Positions 43,741 through 52,617 are shown, counted from the first letter of the stretch. The stretch: 64,000 nt of DNA from CAZTDU01 sp050248795 (GCA_050248795.1 JBFWRS010000002.1:76606-140605); one strand, 5' to 3'. The notes: generated by a model from the sequence alone, not told the origin. A program made the numbers and translations.

Positions 43741-44409
43741 ATGGCAATTAGCGATTGGCCCTTGTCGGAACGACCGCGCGAAAGGCTGCTGGCGCAGGGC
43801 GCCACGGCCCTGTCCGATGCAGAACTGCTGGCAGTGTTCCTGCGCACCGGCGTGCGTGGAAAGAGTGCGGTCGACCTCGGTCGTGAACTGCTCGCCGTCT
43901 CGGGCGGGCTCTCGGGCCTGGTGCGCGCCGGGAACAGCAGGCGCGTCAAGGGGCTCGGCCCGGCCAAGCATGCGCAGCTTGCCGCAGTGCTCGAGGTCGC
44001 CCGCCGCTGCCTGGGCGAGGACCTGCGCGCAGGCAGCGCGTTGACCTCACCGGGCTCGGTGCGCGACTACCTGCGCGTGTCCCTGGGCGCGCGCGAACAC
44101 GAGGTCTTCGTGGTGATATTCCTCGACGCGCAACATCGTGTCATCCGCGCCGAGGAACTGTTCCGCGGCACGCTTGGCCAGACCAGCGTGTATCCGCGCG
44201 AGGTGGTGAAGGCAGCGCTGGCGGCGAACGCCGCCGCGGTGATCTTCGCGCACAACCATCCATCCGGGGTTGCCCAGCCCAGCCAGGCCGACGAACTGCT
44301 CACGCGCAGCCTCAAGGACGCCCTTGCGCTGGTGGACGTCAAGGTGCTGGACCACTTCATCGTCGCCGGCAATCACTGCCTGTCGTTCGCGGAGCGAGGC
44401 CTGCTGTAG
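43741..44409 (+). CDS. radC: RadC-family JAB/MPN domain protein
   Basis: 222 residues: an N-terminal helix-hairpin part (ALSDAELLAVFLRTG, GLGPAKHAQLAAVLEVARR) and a JAB1/MPN domain with the metal-binding pattern FAHNHPSGVAQPSQADELLT and the Glu of LFRGTLGQTSVYPRE. Named for DNA repair but its role is not settled. Start ATG at 43741 with GGGGGAG eight bases before. Confidence 0.95.
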   Translation: MAISDWPLSERPRERLLAQGATALSDAELLAVFLRTGVRGKSAVDLGRELLAVSGGLSGLVRAGNSRRVKGLGPAKHAQLAAVLEVARRCLGEDLRAGSALTSPGSVRDYLRVSLGAREHEVFVVIFLDAQHRVIRAEELFRGTLGQTSVYPREVVKAALAANAAAVIFAHNHPSGVAQPSQADELLTRSLKDALALVDVKVLDHFIVAGNHCLSFAERGLL

Positions 44410-44432
44410 GCCGCGCGCAGGCGCTGACCGGC

Positions 44433-44462
44433 TTGCAAAGTGCCTGATTTTTCGCGTAGAAT
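44433..44462 (+). promoter_or_regulatory. rpmB-rpmG promoter
   Basis: TTGCAA, 18 bases, TAGAAT, 37 bases upstream of the rpmB ATG. The best promoter-like pair in this part of the window and expected for a highly expressed ribosomal operon. Confidence 0.7.
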
Positions 44463-44499
44463 TCGCCCCTTTCGCGAATTTCCCGCCTCCGGAGTAGCC

Positions 44500-44733
44500 A
44501 TGTCCCGCGTCTGCGAAGTCACCGGCAAGAAGCCGATCAAGGGCCACCTTGTCTCACACGCCAACAACAAGACCAAGCGCGTGTTCAACCCCAACCTTCA
44601 CTATCGCCGTTTCTGGCTCGAGAGCCAGAAACGCTGGGTGCGGCTGCGCGTAAGCACCGCCGGTCTGCGGCGCATCGACAAGCTGGGGCTGGAAGCCGTG
44701 CTCGCGGAAATCAAAGCCGCCAAAGCGGCCTGA
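44500..44733 (+). CDS. rpmB: Ribosomal protein L28 (bL28)
   Basis: 77 residues, full length: MSRVCEVTGKKPIKGHLVSH at the start and VSTAGLRRIDKLGLEAVLAE near the end. Start at 44500 after GGAG; longer in-frame ORF not used. Cotranscribed with rpmG, ten bases downstream. Confidence 0.98.
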   Translation: MSRVCEVTGKKPIKGHLVSHANNKTKRVFNPNLHYRRFWLESQKRWVRLRVSTAGLRRIDKLGLEAVLAEIKAAKAA

Positions 44734-44743
44734 GGAGACCAAT

Positions 44744-44899
44744 ATGCGCGAGAAAATAAAGCTCGAATCGTCTGCCGGAACCGGCCACTTCTACACCACG
44801 ACGAAGAACAAGCGTACGACGCCCGACAAGATGGAGATCAAGAAGTACGATCCGAAGGCGCGCAAGCACGTGATGTACAAGGAAACCAAGCTGAAGTAG
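44744..44899 (+). CDS. rpmG: Ribosomal protein L33 (bL33)
   Basis: 51 residues, too short for most ORF lists: MREKIKLESSAGTGHFYTTT, KNKRTTPDKMEIKKYDPKAR, ending KETKLK. This is a C-minus type L33 without the zinc-binding cysteines. GAGGAG precedes the ATG at 44744. A bidirectional terminator follows at once. Confidence 0.97.
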   Translation: MREKIKLESSAGTGHFYTTTKNKRTTPDKMEIKKYDPKARKHVMYKETKLK

Positions 44900-44913
44900 C
44901 CGGCCTGGCCGAA

Positions 44914-44942
44914 GAAAAAAGCCCGCGGAAGCGGGCTTTTTT
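44914..44942. terminator. Bidirectional terminator between rpmG and desaturase
   Basis: Seven A's, stem GCCCGC and GCGGGC with a GGAA loop (44921-44936), then TTTTTT. Symmetrical A and T tracts serve both converging genes. Confidence 0.9.
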
Positions 44943-44964
44943 GTTTCCTGCGCCGTGCGCGAGG

Positions 44965-46131
44965 TCAGGCGTAGCTGCGCAGCCGGCGGGAAAAATCCGC
45001 AAGCGGGGGCACGCCGCTGGCCTCGGCGCGACGGCACCAGTCTTCAAGGCGGTGGACCAGCTCCGCGGACGTTGCGCTGGAGCGTTCCCAGAGCGCGACA
45101 AGCTCGGCACGCATCGCCACCGCGGTGCTGAGCGCCTTGGAACTTTTCAGCGCTTCTGCGAGCTCCGGCTCCGAGATCTGCTGGGCACGCAGGACGGCGC
45201 GCTTGCGCTTCTTCAGGATTGCCGCCTCGCGCGACCGGTGACCAAGGCGCTCCAGCTCCTGCGCATAGGTGCTCTTCAACGAAGCTGTATAGCGCTTCAG
45301 CACGTCGTAACGGTTGGCGATTACGGCCTGCAGCGTCTGCAGGTCAGCCGTCGGCTTGGGATCCGTGAACCGCGGAACCGGCAGGACCTTCTTCACCGTG
45401 GCCAGTCCGAGCACCTCGAGAATGCGTATGTAGACCCAGCCGATGTCGAACTCGTACCACTTCGCTGAAAACTTCGCCGACGACGGGAAGGCATGGTGGT
45501 TGTTGTGCAGTTCCTCGCCGCCGATGATGATGCCCCAGGGGACGATGTTGCGGCTGGCATCCGGAGCGGGAACGTCCCAGTTCCGGTAGCCGAAATAGTG
45601 CCCCACGCCGTTGATCACGCCCGCCGCCCAGAACGGAATCCAGGCGATCTGGGTAACGAGGATCAGCAGCCCGGGAACGATGCCGAACAGCAGCACGTTG
45701 ATGACGCCCATCAGCGTCATACCCGACAAGGTGAACCGCGTGAACACGTTCCGCTCCAGCCAGTCGTCCGGCGTGCCGTGCCCGTAGCGCTCCATGGTCT
45801 CGGGGTGGTGGGACTCCTTCACGTACAGCAGTACGCCGGACCACAGCACCTTGTTGATGCCGTGAACCTGCGGGCTGTGCGGATCCTCGGGGGTCTCCAC
45901 CTTGGCGTGATGCTTGCGGTGGATAGCCACCCACTCCTTGGTCATCATGCCGGTGGTCATCCACAGCCAGATGCGGAAAAAGTAGCTCGGCAGCGGATGC
46001 AGGTCCATCGCGCGGTGCGTCTGGCAGCGATGCAGATACAGGGTCACGGCGGCGATCGTCACGTGCGTGAAGCCAAGCGCGACCAGCACATAACCCCACC
46101 ATGGCAGATCGAAGAACCCGGAAAAGAGCAT
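44965..46131 (-). CDS. Membrane fatty acid desaturase
   Basis: 388 residues of the OLE1/stearoyl desaturase type: three histidine boxes HRCQTHR (about 34), HRKHH (about 71) and HNNHH (about 210) for the di-iron site, within four helices. The C-terminal third (from about 275) is a charged helical extension rich in Lys, Arg and Glu (AILKKRKRAVLRAQQISEPE). It introduces a cis double bond into an acyl-CoA or lipid chain. A 10-base inverted repeat lies upstream as possible operator. Acyl substrate unknown. Confidence 0.92.
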   Translation of the reverse strand: MLFSGFFDLPWWGYVLVALGFTHVTIAAVTLYLHRCQTHRAMDLHPLPSYFFRIWLWMTTGMMTKEWVAIHRKHHAKVETPEDPHSPQVHGINKVLWSGVLLYVKESHHPETMERYGHGTPDDWLERNVFTRFTLSGMTLMGVINVLLFGIVPGLLILVTQIAWIPFWAAGVINGVGHYFGYRNWDVPAPDASRNIVPWGIIIGGEELHNNHHAFPSSAKFSAKWYEFDIGWVYIRILEVLGLATVKKVLPVPRFTDPKPTADLQTLQAVIANRYDVLKRYTASLKSTYAQELERLGHRSREAAILKKRKRAVLRAQQISEPELAEALKSSKALSTAVAMRAELVALWERSSATSAELVHRLEDWCRRAEASGVPPLADFSRRLRSYA

Positions 46132-46174
46132 CAGATTGGCCTTTTAGTGCTTTGTTGTACGGAAAACCCCGGCA

Positions 46175-46229
46175 CATGCAGGGGTCGCAGATATGCTTCG
46201 CTGGATTTTACGCGAATACCCCCTGCATG
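46175..46229. promoter_or_regulatory. Inverted repeat upstream of the desaturase
   Basis: CATGCAGGGG (46175-46184) and its exact complement CCCCTGCATG (46220-46229), separated by 35 bases, lie in the 148-base space between rsmB and the desaturase. They could be paired half-sites of a regulator of lipid desaturation, or a long-loop hairpin. No known consensus is matched. Confidence 0.45.
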
Positions 46230-46279
46230 CAAGGTGATTTTCTCAGGAAATATCAAGAAATCATAATGTTGCAACACAA

Positions 46280-47584
46280 TCAACCCGTTACATCCGAGCC
46301 TCGCTTCGATGCCCGGCGCGGGGGCTTCTCGTGCCCTGACGCTGCGCGCTCGAACGCGGCGGCGAAGAAGCCGTCGGTGCGGTGGATGTGCGGCCAGAGC
46401 CGCAGCCGCCCGGCCGACTCCAGCGGGATGCGCTGCTCGGCAAGCAGTTCACCGCAGTGCAGGGGCCTGAACTCTCCATGTGCCTCGGCGAAGCGGTCGG
46501 CGATCGACTCGTTCTCCTCCTCCAGCAGGCTGCAGGTGGCGTACACCAGTCGACCGCCAGGCTTCACCAGACGTGCGGCGGATTCGAGGATGCGCGCCTG
46601 CTTGACGCGGAGTTGCTCGACCGCTTCCGGCCCATGGCGCCATTTCAGGTCCGGGTTCCTCCTCAACGTACCGAACCCGCTGCATGGCGCATCGACCAGC
46701 ACGCGATCGAGTTTGCCCGCGAGGCGCTTGACGCGCTCGTCGTTCTCGCTGTCCAGCACCACCGGGTGCACGTTCGACACCGCGGCGCGGCGCAGGCGCG
46801 GCGTCAGCGAAGCCAGCCGCTTCGCCGACACGTCCATGGCGTAGAGCCGCCCGCTGGAGCGCATCAGCATCGCCATCGCGAGCGTCTTGCCTCCCGCACC
46901 GGCACAGAAGTCCGCCACCATCTCGCCGCGCCTAGGTGCGACGAGGTAGGCGAGCAACTGGCTACCCTCGTCCTGTACCTCTACCAGCCCGGCCTTGAAC
47001 AGGGGATGCTGGTTGATCGCCGGCTTGCCCTTCAGGCGCAGGCTCGCGGGCGAGTAGGCACCCGGGCCTGCCTCGATGCCACTCGACGCGAGCTGGGCAT
47101 GCGCCTCGTCCCGCGTGATGCGTGCGAGGTTCACCCGCAGGTCCAGCGGCGCCGGCTCGAGCAGGCTGCGCGCGATGCGCATCGCTTCCGTCGCGCCGTG
47201 GCGGCTGGCGATGAGGTTCCAGAACCAGTCCGGCAGGTCAGCCTGGACCGCCTCGGGCATGCTCTCTAGCGGTGTTGCACGCACGCGCGCGATGATGCCG
47301 CGATCGTGCTCGCCGAGTGCCTCGTCCAGCGCCCTGCCCGAATACCCGAGCACCCGTACCAGCGCGGCCAGCACCAGCGCGCGCGGCGCGTCAGACCCCG
47401 CTGCCACAGCGAGCGAGCGTTTGCGGCGCAGCGCGGCGTAGACCGCCTCGGCGATGAACGCGCGGTCACGCTGCCCGAGGTTGCGGTGTGCATGGAAGTA
47501 CGCGGAGATGCTGCGGTCCGCGGCCCCCGACCGCTCGAGCACGTGTCCCAGCAGGTCCGATGCCTGTCCAACCAATGCCTTCAT
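46280..47584 (-). CDS. rsmB: RsmB-type rRNA (cytosine-5) methyltransferase
   Basis: 434 residues: N-terminal NusB-like helical RNA-binding domain (about 1-130), then the RsmB/Nop2 methyltransferase core with VADFCAGAGGKTLAMAM, DAPCSGFGTLRRNPDLKWR and YATCSLLEEEN, both active-site cysteines present. Methylates cytosine in 16S rRNA. It overlaps no gene; the DUF3108 gene ends two bases upstream, so it belongs to the purN unit. C-terminus basic (KPPRRASKRG). Confidence 0.94.
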   Translation of the reverse strand: MKALVGQASDLLGHVLERSGAADRSISAYFHAHRNLGQRDRAFIAEAVYAALRRKRSLAVAAGSDAPRALVLAALVRVLGYSGRALDEALGEHDRGIIARVRATPLESMPEAVQADLPDWFWNLIASRHGATEAMRIARSLLEPAPLDLRVNLARITRDEAHAQLASSGIEAGPGAYSPASLRLKGKPAINQHPLFKAGLVEVQDEGSQLLAYLVAPRRGEMVADFCAGAGGKTLAMAMLMRSSGRLYAMDVSAKRLASLTPRLRRAAVSNVHPVVLDSENDERVKRLAGKLDRVLVDAPCSGFGTLRRNPDLKWRHGPEAVEQLRVKQARILESAARLVKPGGRLVYATCSLLEEENESIADRFAEAHGEFRPLHCGELLAEQRIPLESAGRLRLWPHIHRTDGFFAAAFERAASGHEKPPRRASKRGSDVTG

Positions 47585-47585
47585 C

Positions 47586-48725
47586 TCATCTCACTTTCAT
47601 GTTCGCGAGCACCTGCTCGGCCGCGTCGCCGCGCCGGTCGCGCAGCCGTATCTTCACCGGCAGGTTGCCGTATTGCTGCGCCAGCCACACGTCGAAGCGC
47701 AGGCGCTCGTCGTCCGACTCGTTGCGAAAGTGCACCGCGCTTATCGGGCCGAGCTCGGTTTCCACCACCTCGGTGCCCACCACTTCGATGCGCACGGCTT
47801 CGAACCTGCGCGCCGTGGTCACCCAGACCACCGGCGGCGCGGGATCGCCGACGATGAACGAGAGCTGATGCAGGAACGAGAGCAGATCCTGGGACCCCGG
47901 CTCCAGGTCCAGTTCGCGCGTGCCGCCGCCGGAGGTAAGCGTCGCCTTGGACTTCTCCCAGTCGAACACGGCGGACTCGTTGCGTGAAGCCCTCCCGCGC
48001 TGCACCGAAAAGCGCTCCGGGCGAAGGCCCTCCGCAGTGATCACGCCCACGCTCTCCTGGACCAGCTTGCCGCGGGCGAACAATGCACCCAAGCCAGTTG
48101 CCTCGGTGGTGGAGCGTATCAGGTAGCGCGCGCCGTCCCGCTCGAAACTGTGGACCACGCGGCCGATCGGCGCACCTTCAGGCCCGGTGGACAGGTTGAA
48201 CTCGAGGTCTATGGCCTGCGGGAAATCGATTGGAGCCTGCACCTGCACCGGCTCCGCCGGCGCGGGGTCCGCTGCCGGCGGCGGTTCAGGTGCAGGCGCG
48301 GCCTCTGGCTCAGGCGGCTCTGGCTTGGCGGCTTCCACCGCTACCGGCTCAGGCCTGGGGGGCTCGGGTTCCGGCGCCGGCGGTGGCTTGCTCTTCGCCA
48401 CCTCGGCTGCGCGCGGTAGTCGGGGTACCGGCTTGGGCCTGGGCTTGGGCTTGGGTTCGGGCTTGGGCTGCGCGCTGGGCTCGGCCGCGGTTGCCGGCAC
48501 CGGCGCAGCCGCGAGCGGCTTCAGCGGCGCGATGCGCGCCCGCAGTGGCCGGGAGTCTGGAGGATCTGCGTGGAGGATCTCGCCCCAATCGAATCCCATC
48601 GGCGCGAGCAGGTGCAGCGCGAGGGACGCGGCGAGCGCGAGCGCCACGCGCCCGCGCAGCCGTCGATCGAAACTGCCCGCCCAGCCGGTTCGGCTTTCGC
48701 GGAATACGAGATCGGCGATGGACAC
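47586..48725 (-). CDS. DUF3108 protein with TonB-like N-terminus
   Basis: 379 residues. One hydrophobic helix near the start (RVALALAASLALHLLAPMGF) is followed by a long Pro/Glu/Ala/Lys-rich spacer (about 65-150) like that of TonB, then a DUF3108 beta-rich domain (SFERDGARYLIRSTTEATGL; SFLHQLSFIVGDP). It is probably anchored in the inner membrane and spans the periplasm. No ATG fits; the GTG at 48723-48725 is used, seven bases after purN. Function unknown; commonly found between purN and rsmB. Confidence 0.87.
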   Translation of the reverse strand: MSIADLVFRESRTGWAGSFDRRLRGRVALALAASLALHLLAPMGFDWGEILHADPPDSRPLRARIAPLKPLAAAPVPATAAEPSAQPKPEPKPKPRPKPVPRLPRAAEVAKSKPPPAPEPEPPRPEPVAVEAAKPEPPEPEAAPAPEPPPAADPAPAEPVQVQAPIDFPQAIDLEFNLSTGPEGAPIGRVVHSFERDGARYLIRSTTEATGLGALFARGKLVQESVGVITAEGLRPERFSVQRGRASRNESAVFDWEKSKATLTSGGGTRELDLEPGSQDLLSFLHQLSFIVGDPAPPVVWVTTARRFEAVRIEVVGTEVVETELGPISAVHFRNESDDERLRFDVWLAQQYGNLPVKIRLRDRRGDAAEQVLANMKVR

Positions 48726-48732
48726 GCGCGGG

Positions 48733-49320
48733 TCACGCGCCCGATACGTCGACGCGGTTGCCGCGCACCGCCAGGCGGCCCTCGAGGAACCAGCGCACCG
48801 CCTGAGGGTAGATGCGGTGCTCTTCGCGCAGCACGCGGGCGGCAAGGCTGTCTGCGGTATCGTTCGCGAGCACCGGCACCGCGGCCTGCGCCACGATCGG
48901 ACCGTGGTCGAGCTCTGCGGTGACGAAATGCACCGTGCAACCATGCAGCTTCACGCCGGCCTCGAGCGCACGCGCATGCGTGTCGAGGCCGGGAAACGCC
49001 GGCAGCAGGGACGGATGCACGTTCAGCAGCCGGCCCGCGTAGCGCTGCACGAAGCCCGGGGTGAGAATGCGCATGAACCCTGCGAGCGCAACAAGCCTCG
49101 GCGCATGACGGTCTATCTCCACCGCGAGCGCCTGCTCGAACGCCTCGCGGCTTGGGTAGCGCCGATGCTCGACCACGGCACTGTCGATGCCATGACGCGC
49201 GGCGATCGCGAGCCCGCCTGCATCCGCCCGGTTGCTGATGACCGCAGATACCGGCAGGTCCGCCTCGACGAGCGCCTGCATGTTGCTGCCGCGGCCGGAA
49301 ATGAGGACGACGACCGACAT
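48733..49320 (-). CDS. purN: Phosphoribosylglycinamide formyltransferase 1
   Basis: 195 residues with the transformylase signatures VVLISGRGSNMQALVEA, catalytic NVHPSLLPAFPGLDTH (Asn, His) and TAELDHGPIVAQA (Asp). Uses 10-formyl-tetrahydrofolate in purine synthesis. First gene of the purN, DUF3108, rsmB unit. Confidence 0.97.
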   Translation of the reverse strand: MSVVVLISGRGSNMQALVEADLPVSAVISNRADAGGLAIAARHGIDSAVVEHRRYPSREAFEQALAVEIDRHAPRLVALAGFMRILTPGFVQRYAGRLLNVHPSLLPAFPGLDTHARALEAGVKLHGCTVHFVTAELDHGPIVAQAAVPVLANDTADSLAARVLREEHRIYPQAVRWFLEGRLAVRGNRVDVSGA

Positions 49321-49426
49321 GAGGCCAGTCTACCGCCCGGGAACGACGCAGAGCCAGAACTGGTAATGGGTCGATGTCGACGCCCCCGCGTCGCGCTCCG
49401 TGGTCACGCGCCGCGGCGGCTGCATC

Positions 49427-50122
49427 TCAGGGCAGGTCGAACAGCAGCACTTCCGCGCTCACGCCCTTCTCGAGCACGATCCGGGACGCATCCGTCTTCA
49501 GCGCATCACCCGCCTCGAGCGCATGGCCGTTTGCCGTCACCTTGCCGCGCGCTACGTGCACGTACGCCCGCCGGCCGGGCGCGATCGCCTGCTCGGCGCG
49601 CTCTTCGCCGTCAATCAGCGCGGAATAAATGGACGCGTCCTGGTGCAGCTTCACGGAGCCCTCGCGCGCGTCGCCGGATGCGATCAGCCGCAGGCGGCCG
49701 CGCTTGTCCCCGGCGGTGAAATGCTTCTGCTCGTACGAAGGCGGGATACCGCGCTCGGCGGGCGCGATCCAGATCTGCAGGAAATGCGTGACGCCGTCCG
49801 GCGCGTGGTTGAACTCGCTGTGCCTGACGCCGGTGCCCGCGCTCATGCGCTGCACGTCGCCCGGGACGATCGCCGAGCCGTTGCCCATCGAATCCTTGTG
49901 AGCAAGCGCGCCGTCGAGGACGTAGCTGACGATCTCCATGTCGCGGTGTCCGTGCGTGCCGAAGCCCGTGCCGGGCTGGATGCGGTCCTCGTTGATGACG
50001 CGCAGCACGCTGAACCCCATGTGGCGCGGGTCGTGATAGTCGGCAAAGGAAAAGCTGTGGAACGACTTCAGCCAGCCATGATCGGCCAGGCCGCGCTCGG
50101 CGCTTCTGCGAATCTCGTTCAT
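49427..50122 (-). CDS. Pirin-family protein
   Basis: 231 residues, two cupin domains: LKSFHSFSFADYHDPRHMGF, TGFGTHGHRDMEIVSYVLDG with metal-binding His/Glu, and HSEFNHAPDGVTHFLQIW. Bacterial pirins act as quercetinases or redox-sensitive regulators; the role cannot be told. Start set at 50120-50122 (MNEIRRSAERG); the earlier frame is basic noise in the thioredoxin gene. Ten bases downstream of the thioredoxin gene. Confidence 0.92.
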   Translation of the reverse strand: MNEIRRSAERGLADHGWLKSFHSFSFADYHDPRHMGFSVLRVINEDRIQPGTGFGTHGHRDMEIVSYVLDGALAHKDSMGNGSAIVPGDVQRMSAGTGVRHSEFNHAPDGVTHFLQIWIAPAERGIPPSYEQKHFTAGDKRGRLRLIASGDAREGSVKLHQDASIYSALIDGEERAEQAIAPGRRAYVHVARGKVTANGHALEAGDALKTDASRIVLEKGVSAEVLLFDLP

Positions 50123-50132
50123 GCGGCCATCC

Positions 50133-50507
50133 TCACTGCGCCTGCTTGCCCTGCTCCTGCGCGATCTCGGCGTGCACCTTGGCCATGTCGACTGCCTTCG
50201 CCTGCTCCAGAACCTGCTCCAGCGCTGATGCGGGCAGCGCACCGGCCTGCTGGAACAGGATGACCTTCTCGCGGAACACCATCAGCGTCGGGATCGAGCG
50301 GATGCTGAACGCGCCGCCGAGTTCCTGCTGCTCGTCGGTATTCACTTTGGCGAACACCACGTCCGGATGCGCGTCGGATGCTTTCTCGTAGATCGGCGCA
50401 AAGCCGCGGCATGGACCGCACCAGGGCGCCCAGAAGTCGACGATGACGATCGGGTTCTCGGTGACGGTCTGCTCGAAGTTGTCCTTGGTAAGCTCGACGG
50501 TGGCCAA
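50133..50507 (-). CDS. Thioredoxin-like protein
   Basis: 124 residues with an intact WCGPC site (Cys30 and Cys33) in VDFWAPWCGPCRGFAP and the cis-Pro of IRSIPTLMVFRE. The C-terminus is about 15 residues longer than TrxA (AKVHAEIAQEQGKQAQ). No ATG is possible at the right place; the TTG at 50505-50507 gives MATVELTKDN and has AAGGA upstream. Divergent from gluQRS across 31 bases. Confidence 0.92.
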   Translation of the reverse strand: MATVELTKDNFEQTVTENPIVIVDFWAPWCGPCRGFAPIYEKASDAHPDVVFAKVNTDEQQELGGAFSIRSIPTLMVFREKVILFQQAGALPASALEQVLEQAKAVDMAKVHAEIAQEQGKQAQ

Positions 50508-50538
50508 GATTCGATTCCTTTCTCTGCGATAGGCGATT

Positions 50539-51402
50539 ATGCCGTACACGGGCAGGTTCGCTCCTTCTCCGACCGGACCGCTGCACTTCGGTTCCCTGGT
50601 CGCCGCGCTCGCGGGCTGGCTCGATGCCCGCGCGGCGGGCGGCAGGTGGCTGGTGCGCATGGAGGACCTCGACCGGCCGCGCGAACTGCCGGGCGCCGCC
50701 GACGCGATCCTGCGGCAGCTCGAGGCGCTGGGACTGCACTGGGACGGCGAGGTGATGCGGCAGACGGCGCGCACCAGCGCCTATCGCGCCGCGCTCGAAC
50801 GCCTTGCCGGCCACACCTACTGGTGCGGCTGCACGCGCAGGGAGATGGACGATTCCGCCCTCGCCACCGACGGCGCGCGCATCTATCCGGGGACCTGCCG
50901 CGACGGCATCGCTCCGGGAAAGACCCCGCGCGCGGTGCGTGTCCGCACCGACGACGAGGTGATCCGCTTCGTCGACCGCGTGCAGGGCGAGTGCGCGCAA
51001 TCCGTCGCGCATGAGGTCGGTGATTTCGTGCTGCTGCGCGCGGACGGCCTGTTTGCCTACCAGCTCGCCGTGGTGGTCGACGATGCCGGGCAGGCAGTCA
51101 CCGACGTGGTGCGTGGTGCCGACCTGCTCGACTCCACCGCACGGCAGATCCACCTGCAGCGGCTGCTGGGATACCCGCAGCCGCGCTACCTGCACGTGCC
51201 GGTCGCGGTCACGGCCGCCGGCGAGAAACTGTCCAAGAAGACCGGGGCACCACCGGCCGGAACCGATGACCTGCGACGCGCGCTCGAATTCCTCGGTCAG
51301 GCCGCGCCGCGCGAACTCGCCGGGCGCGAGCTCCTCGATTGGGCGAAAATCAACTGGAGCGCCGAGCGCATCCCGCGCGCGCGAACCCTACAGGTGCCCT
51401 GA
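50539..51402 (+). CDS. gluQ: Glutamyl-Q tRNA(Asp) synthetase
   Basis: 287 residues: GRFAPSPTGPLHFGSLVAAL (HIGH-like), zinc site with CGCTRRE and YPGTCRDG, and KLSKKTGAP (KMSKS-like), but no anticodon-binding domain. Glutamylates the queuosine of tRNA-Asp. The stop shares one base with the next gene start (TGATG). Confidence 0.96.
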   Translation: MPYTGRFAPSPTGPLHFGSLVAALAGWLDARAAGGRWLVRMEDLDRPRELPGAADAILRQLEALGLHWDGEVMRQTARTSAYRAALERLAGHTYWCGCTRREMDDSALATDGARIYPGTCRDGIAPGKTPRAVRVRTDDEVIRFVDRVQGECAQSVAHEVGDFVLLRADGLFAYQLAVVVDDAGQAVTDVVRGADLLDSTARQIHLQRLLGYPQPRYLHVPVAVTAAGEKLSKKTGAPPAGTDDLRRALEFLGQAAPRELAGRELLDWAKINWSAERIPRARTLQVP

Positions 51403-51752
51403 TGCCGATCAAGACCCGCTACATCCTTACCGTGAGCATGGACGTCGACGCCGACAAGGAAGCGCTGTTCAATGAAGTCTACGACACCGAGCACGTGCCC
51501 CTGTTGCTCAAGGTACCCGGGGTACTTGCGGTGACGCGCCTGAAAATGGAGCCGCTCGCAATGTTCATCGGCGGCGAGAAGAAGACCATCGTCGCCGAGG
51601 GCGAGCCAAGCTACATGGCAGTGTACGAAATCGAGAGCCCCGCGGTGCTGACCGGCGAGGGCTGGGCGAAGGCCGTCGAGGAAGGCCGCTGGCCGACGCA
51701 GGTGCGGCCCTACACGAAGAACCGGCGGCACGTGCTGCGCCGCGTGCTGTAG
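51402..51752 (+). CDS. Hypothetical dimeric alpha/beta-barrel-like protein
   Basis: 116 residues. The pattern RYILTVSMDVDADKEALFNEVYDTEHVPLLLKVPGV followed by TRLKMEP and YMAVYEIESPAVL resembles the ferredoxin-like alpha/beta-barrel folds of EthD and related proteins, with the His of DTEHVP conserved. Function unknown. Translationally coupled to gluQ by the TGATG junction; the earlier in-frame ATG lies inside gluQ. Confidence 0.75.
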   Translation: MPIKTRYILTVSMDVDADKEALFNEVYDTEHVPLLLKVPGVLAVTRLKMEPLAMFIGGEKKTIVAEGEPSYMAVYEIESPAVLTGEGWAKAVEEGRWPTQVRPYTKNRRHVLRRVL

Positions 51753-51774
51753 CGGGCTCGCGGCGGCGGGCGCA

Positions 51775-52617
51775 CTAGGCCAGAGTCGCAGTCGCCACGC
51801 TGGCGACTGCGCCCCCTGACTCGGTCCACAGGCGGCAGACCTTGCCTTCCTGCCGGCCATGCGCTGTCATCGGCAGCGGCATCGTCGTCGGCCGCTTGGG
51901 GGTGAATTCGAACCCAAGCACCCGCGCCGCGGGCTTGTGCCTGTGCAGGCAGTCGAGCATCACCAGCGCGATCAGCGGCCCGTGCACCACCAGCCCGGGA
52001 TAGCCCTCTACCTGCGTCGTGTACGGATGGTCGTAGTGGATACGATGGCCGTTGAAGGTAAGCGCCGAAAAGCGGAACAGCATCACTTCGTCAGGCTGCA
52101 CGGTGCGCGAGAACTCCCCGGGCGGCGGCAACGGATCGGTCCTCGCGGGCGCGACATTGCCGCCCGCCTGCGCCTCGCGATAGACGATGCGCTGCACGTC
52201 CACCGTGCGCCCGCCCGAACTGGACGCAATCTCGTGCCGGACGATGACGAACACCAGCTGCCCGGTGGATCCGGTTTTCGCCGTGACGCTCTCGAGCGTC
52301 GAAACGCGCGAGAGCCGGTCGCCGACGCGGATCGGCGCATGGAATTCGACACTGGACCCCGCCCACATGCGGCGCGGCAGCGCGATCGGCGGCAGGAAAC
52401 CGCCGCGCACCGGATGCCCGTCCGGCCCGAGCTTCGACTGCGGCGCCGACGGGTTGGTGAACAGCCAGTGCCACGCCGGTGGCAGTTCCTCACCTTCGCT
52501 CGCCACCGCCTCGAGATCGAGCAGTGCGCGCATGCCGCGCACCGCGTGCGGCGTGACGATGTCCCCGGCCTCTTCCGTCCGGCCCACCCACGCCTGGTAC
52601 TGCGCCACGTCCGTCAT
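51775..52617 (-). CDS. MaoC/HTD2-type acyl-CoA hydratase
   Basis: 280 residues with a double hot-dog arrangement: N-terminal MaoC_dehydrat_N-like half (GGFLPPIALPRRMWAGSSVEF, VGDRLSRVSTLESVTAKTG) and C-terminal half with the catalytic FRFSALTFNGHRIHYDHPYT. Close to mesaconyl-C4-CoA hydratase and to the mitochondrial HTD2 dehydratase. Actual substrate unknown. The ATG overlaps the EamA stop as ATGA. The 3' end contains an 11-pair hairpin. Confidence 0.85.
   Translation of the reverse strand: MTDVAQYQAWVGRTEEAGDIVTPHAVRGMRALLDLEAVASEGEELPPAWHWLFTNPSAPQSKLGPDGHPVRGGFLPPIALPRRMWAGSSVEFHAPIRVGDRLSRVSTLESVTAKTGSTGQLVFVIVRHEIASSSGGRTVDVQRIVYREAQAGGNVAPARTDPLPPPGEFSRTVQPDEVMLFRFSALTFNGHRIHYDHPYTTQVEGYPGLVVHGPLIALVMLDCLHRHKPAARVLGFEFTPKRPTTMPLPMTAHGRQEGKVCRLWTESGGAVASVATATLA
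51787..51811. other. 11-base-pair hairpin at the 3' end of the hydratase gene
   Basis: CGCAGTCGCCA (51787-51797) and TGGCGACTGCG (51801-51811) pair perfectly around a three-base loop, 34 bases beyond the stop of the converging plus-strand gene and inside the hydratase coding end. No T run. Confidence 0.6.
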
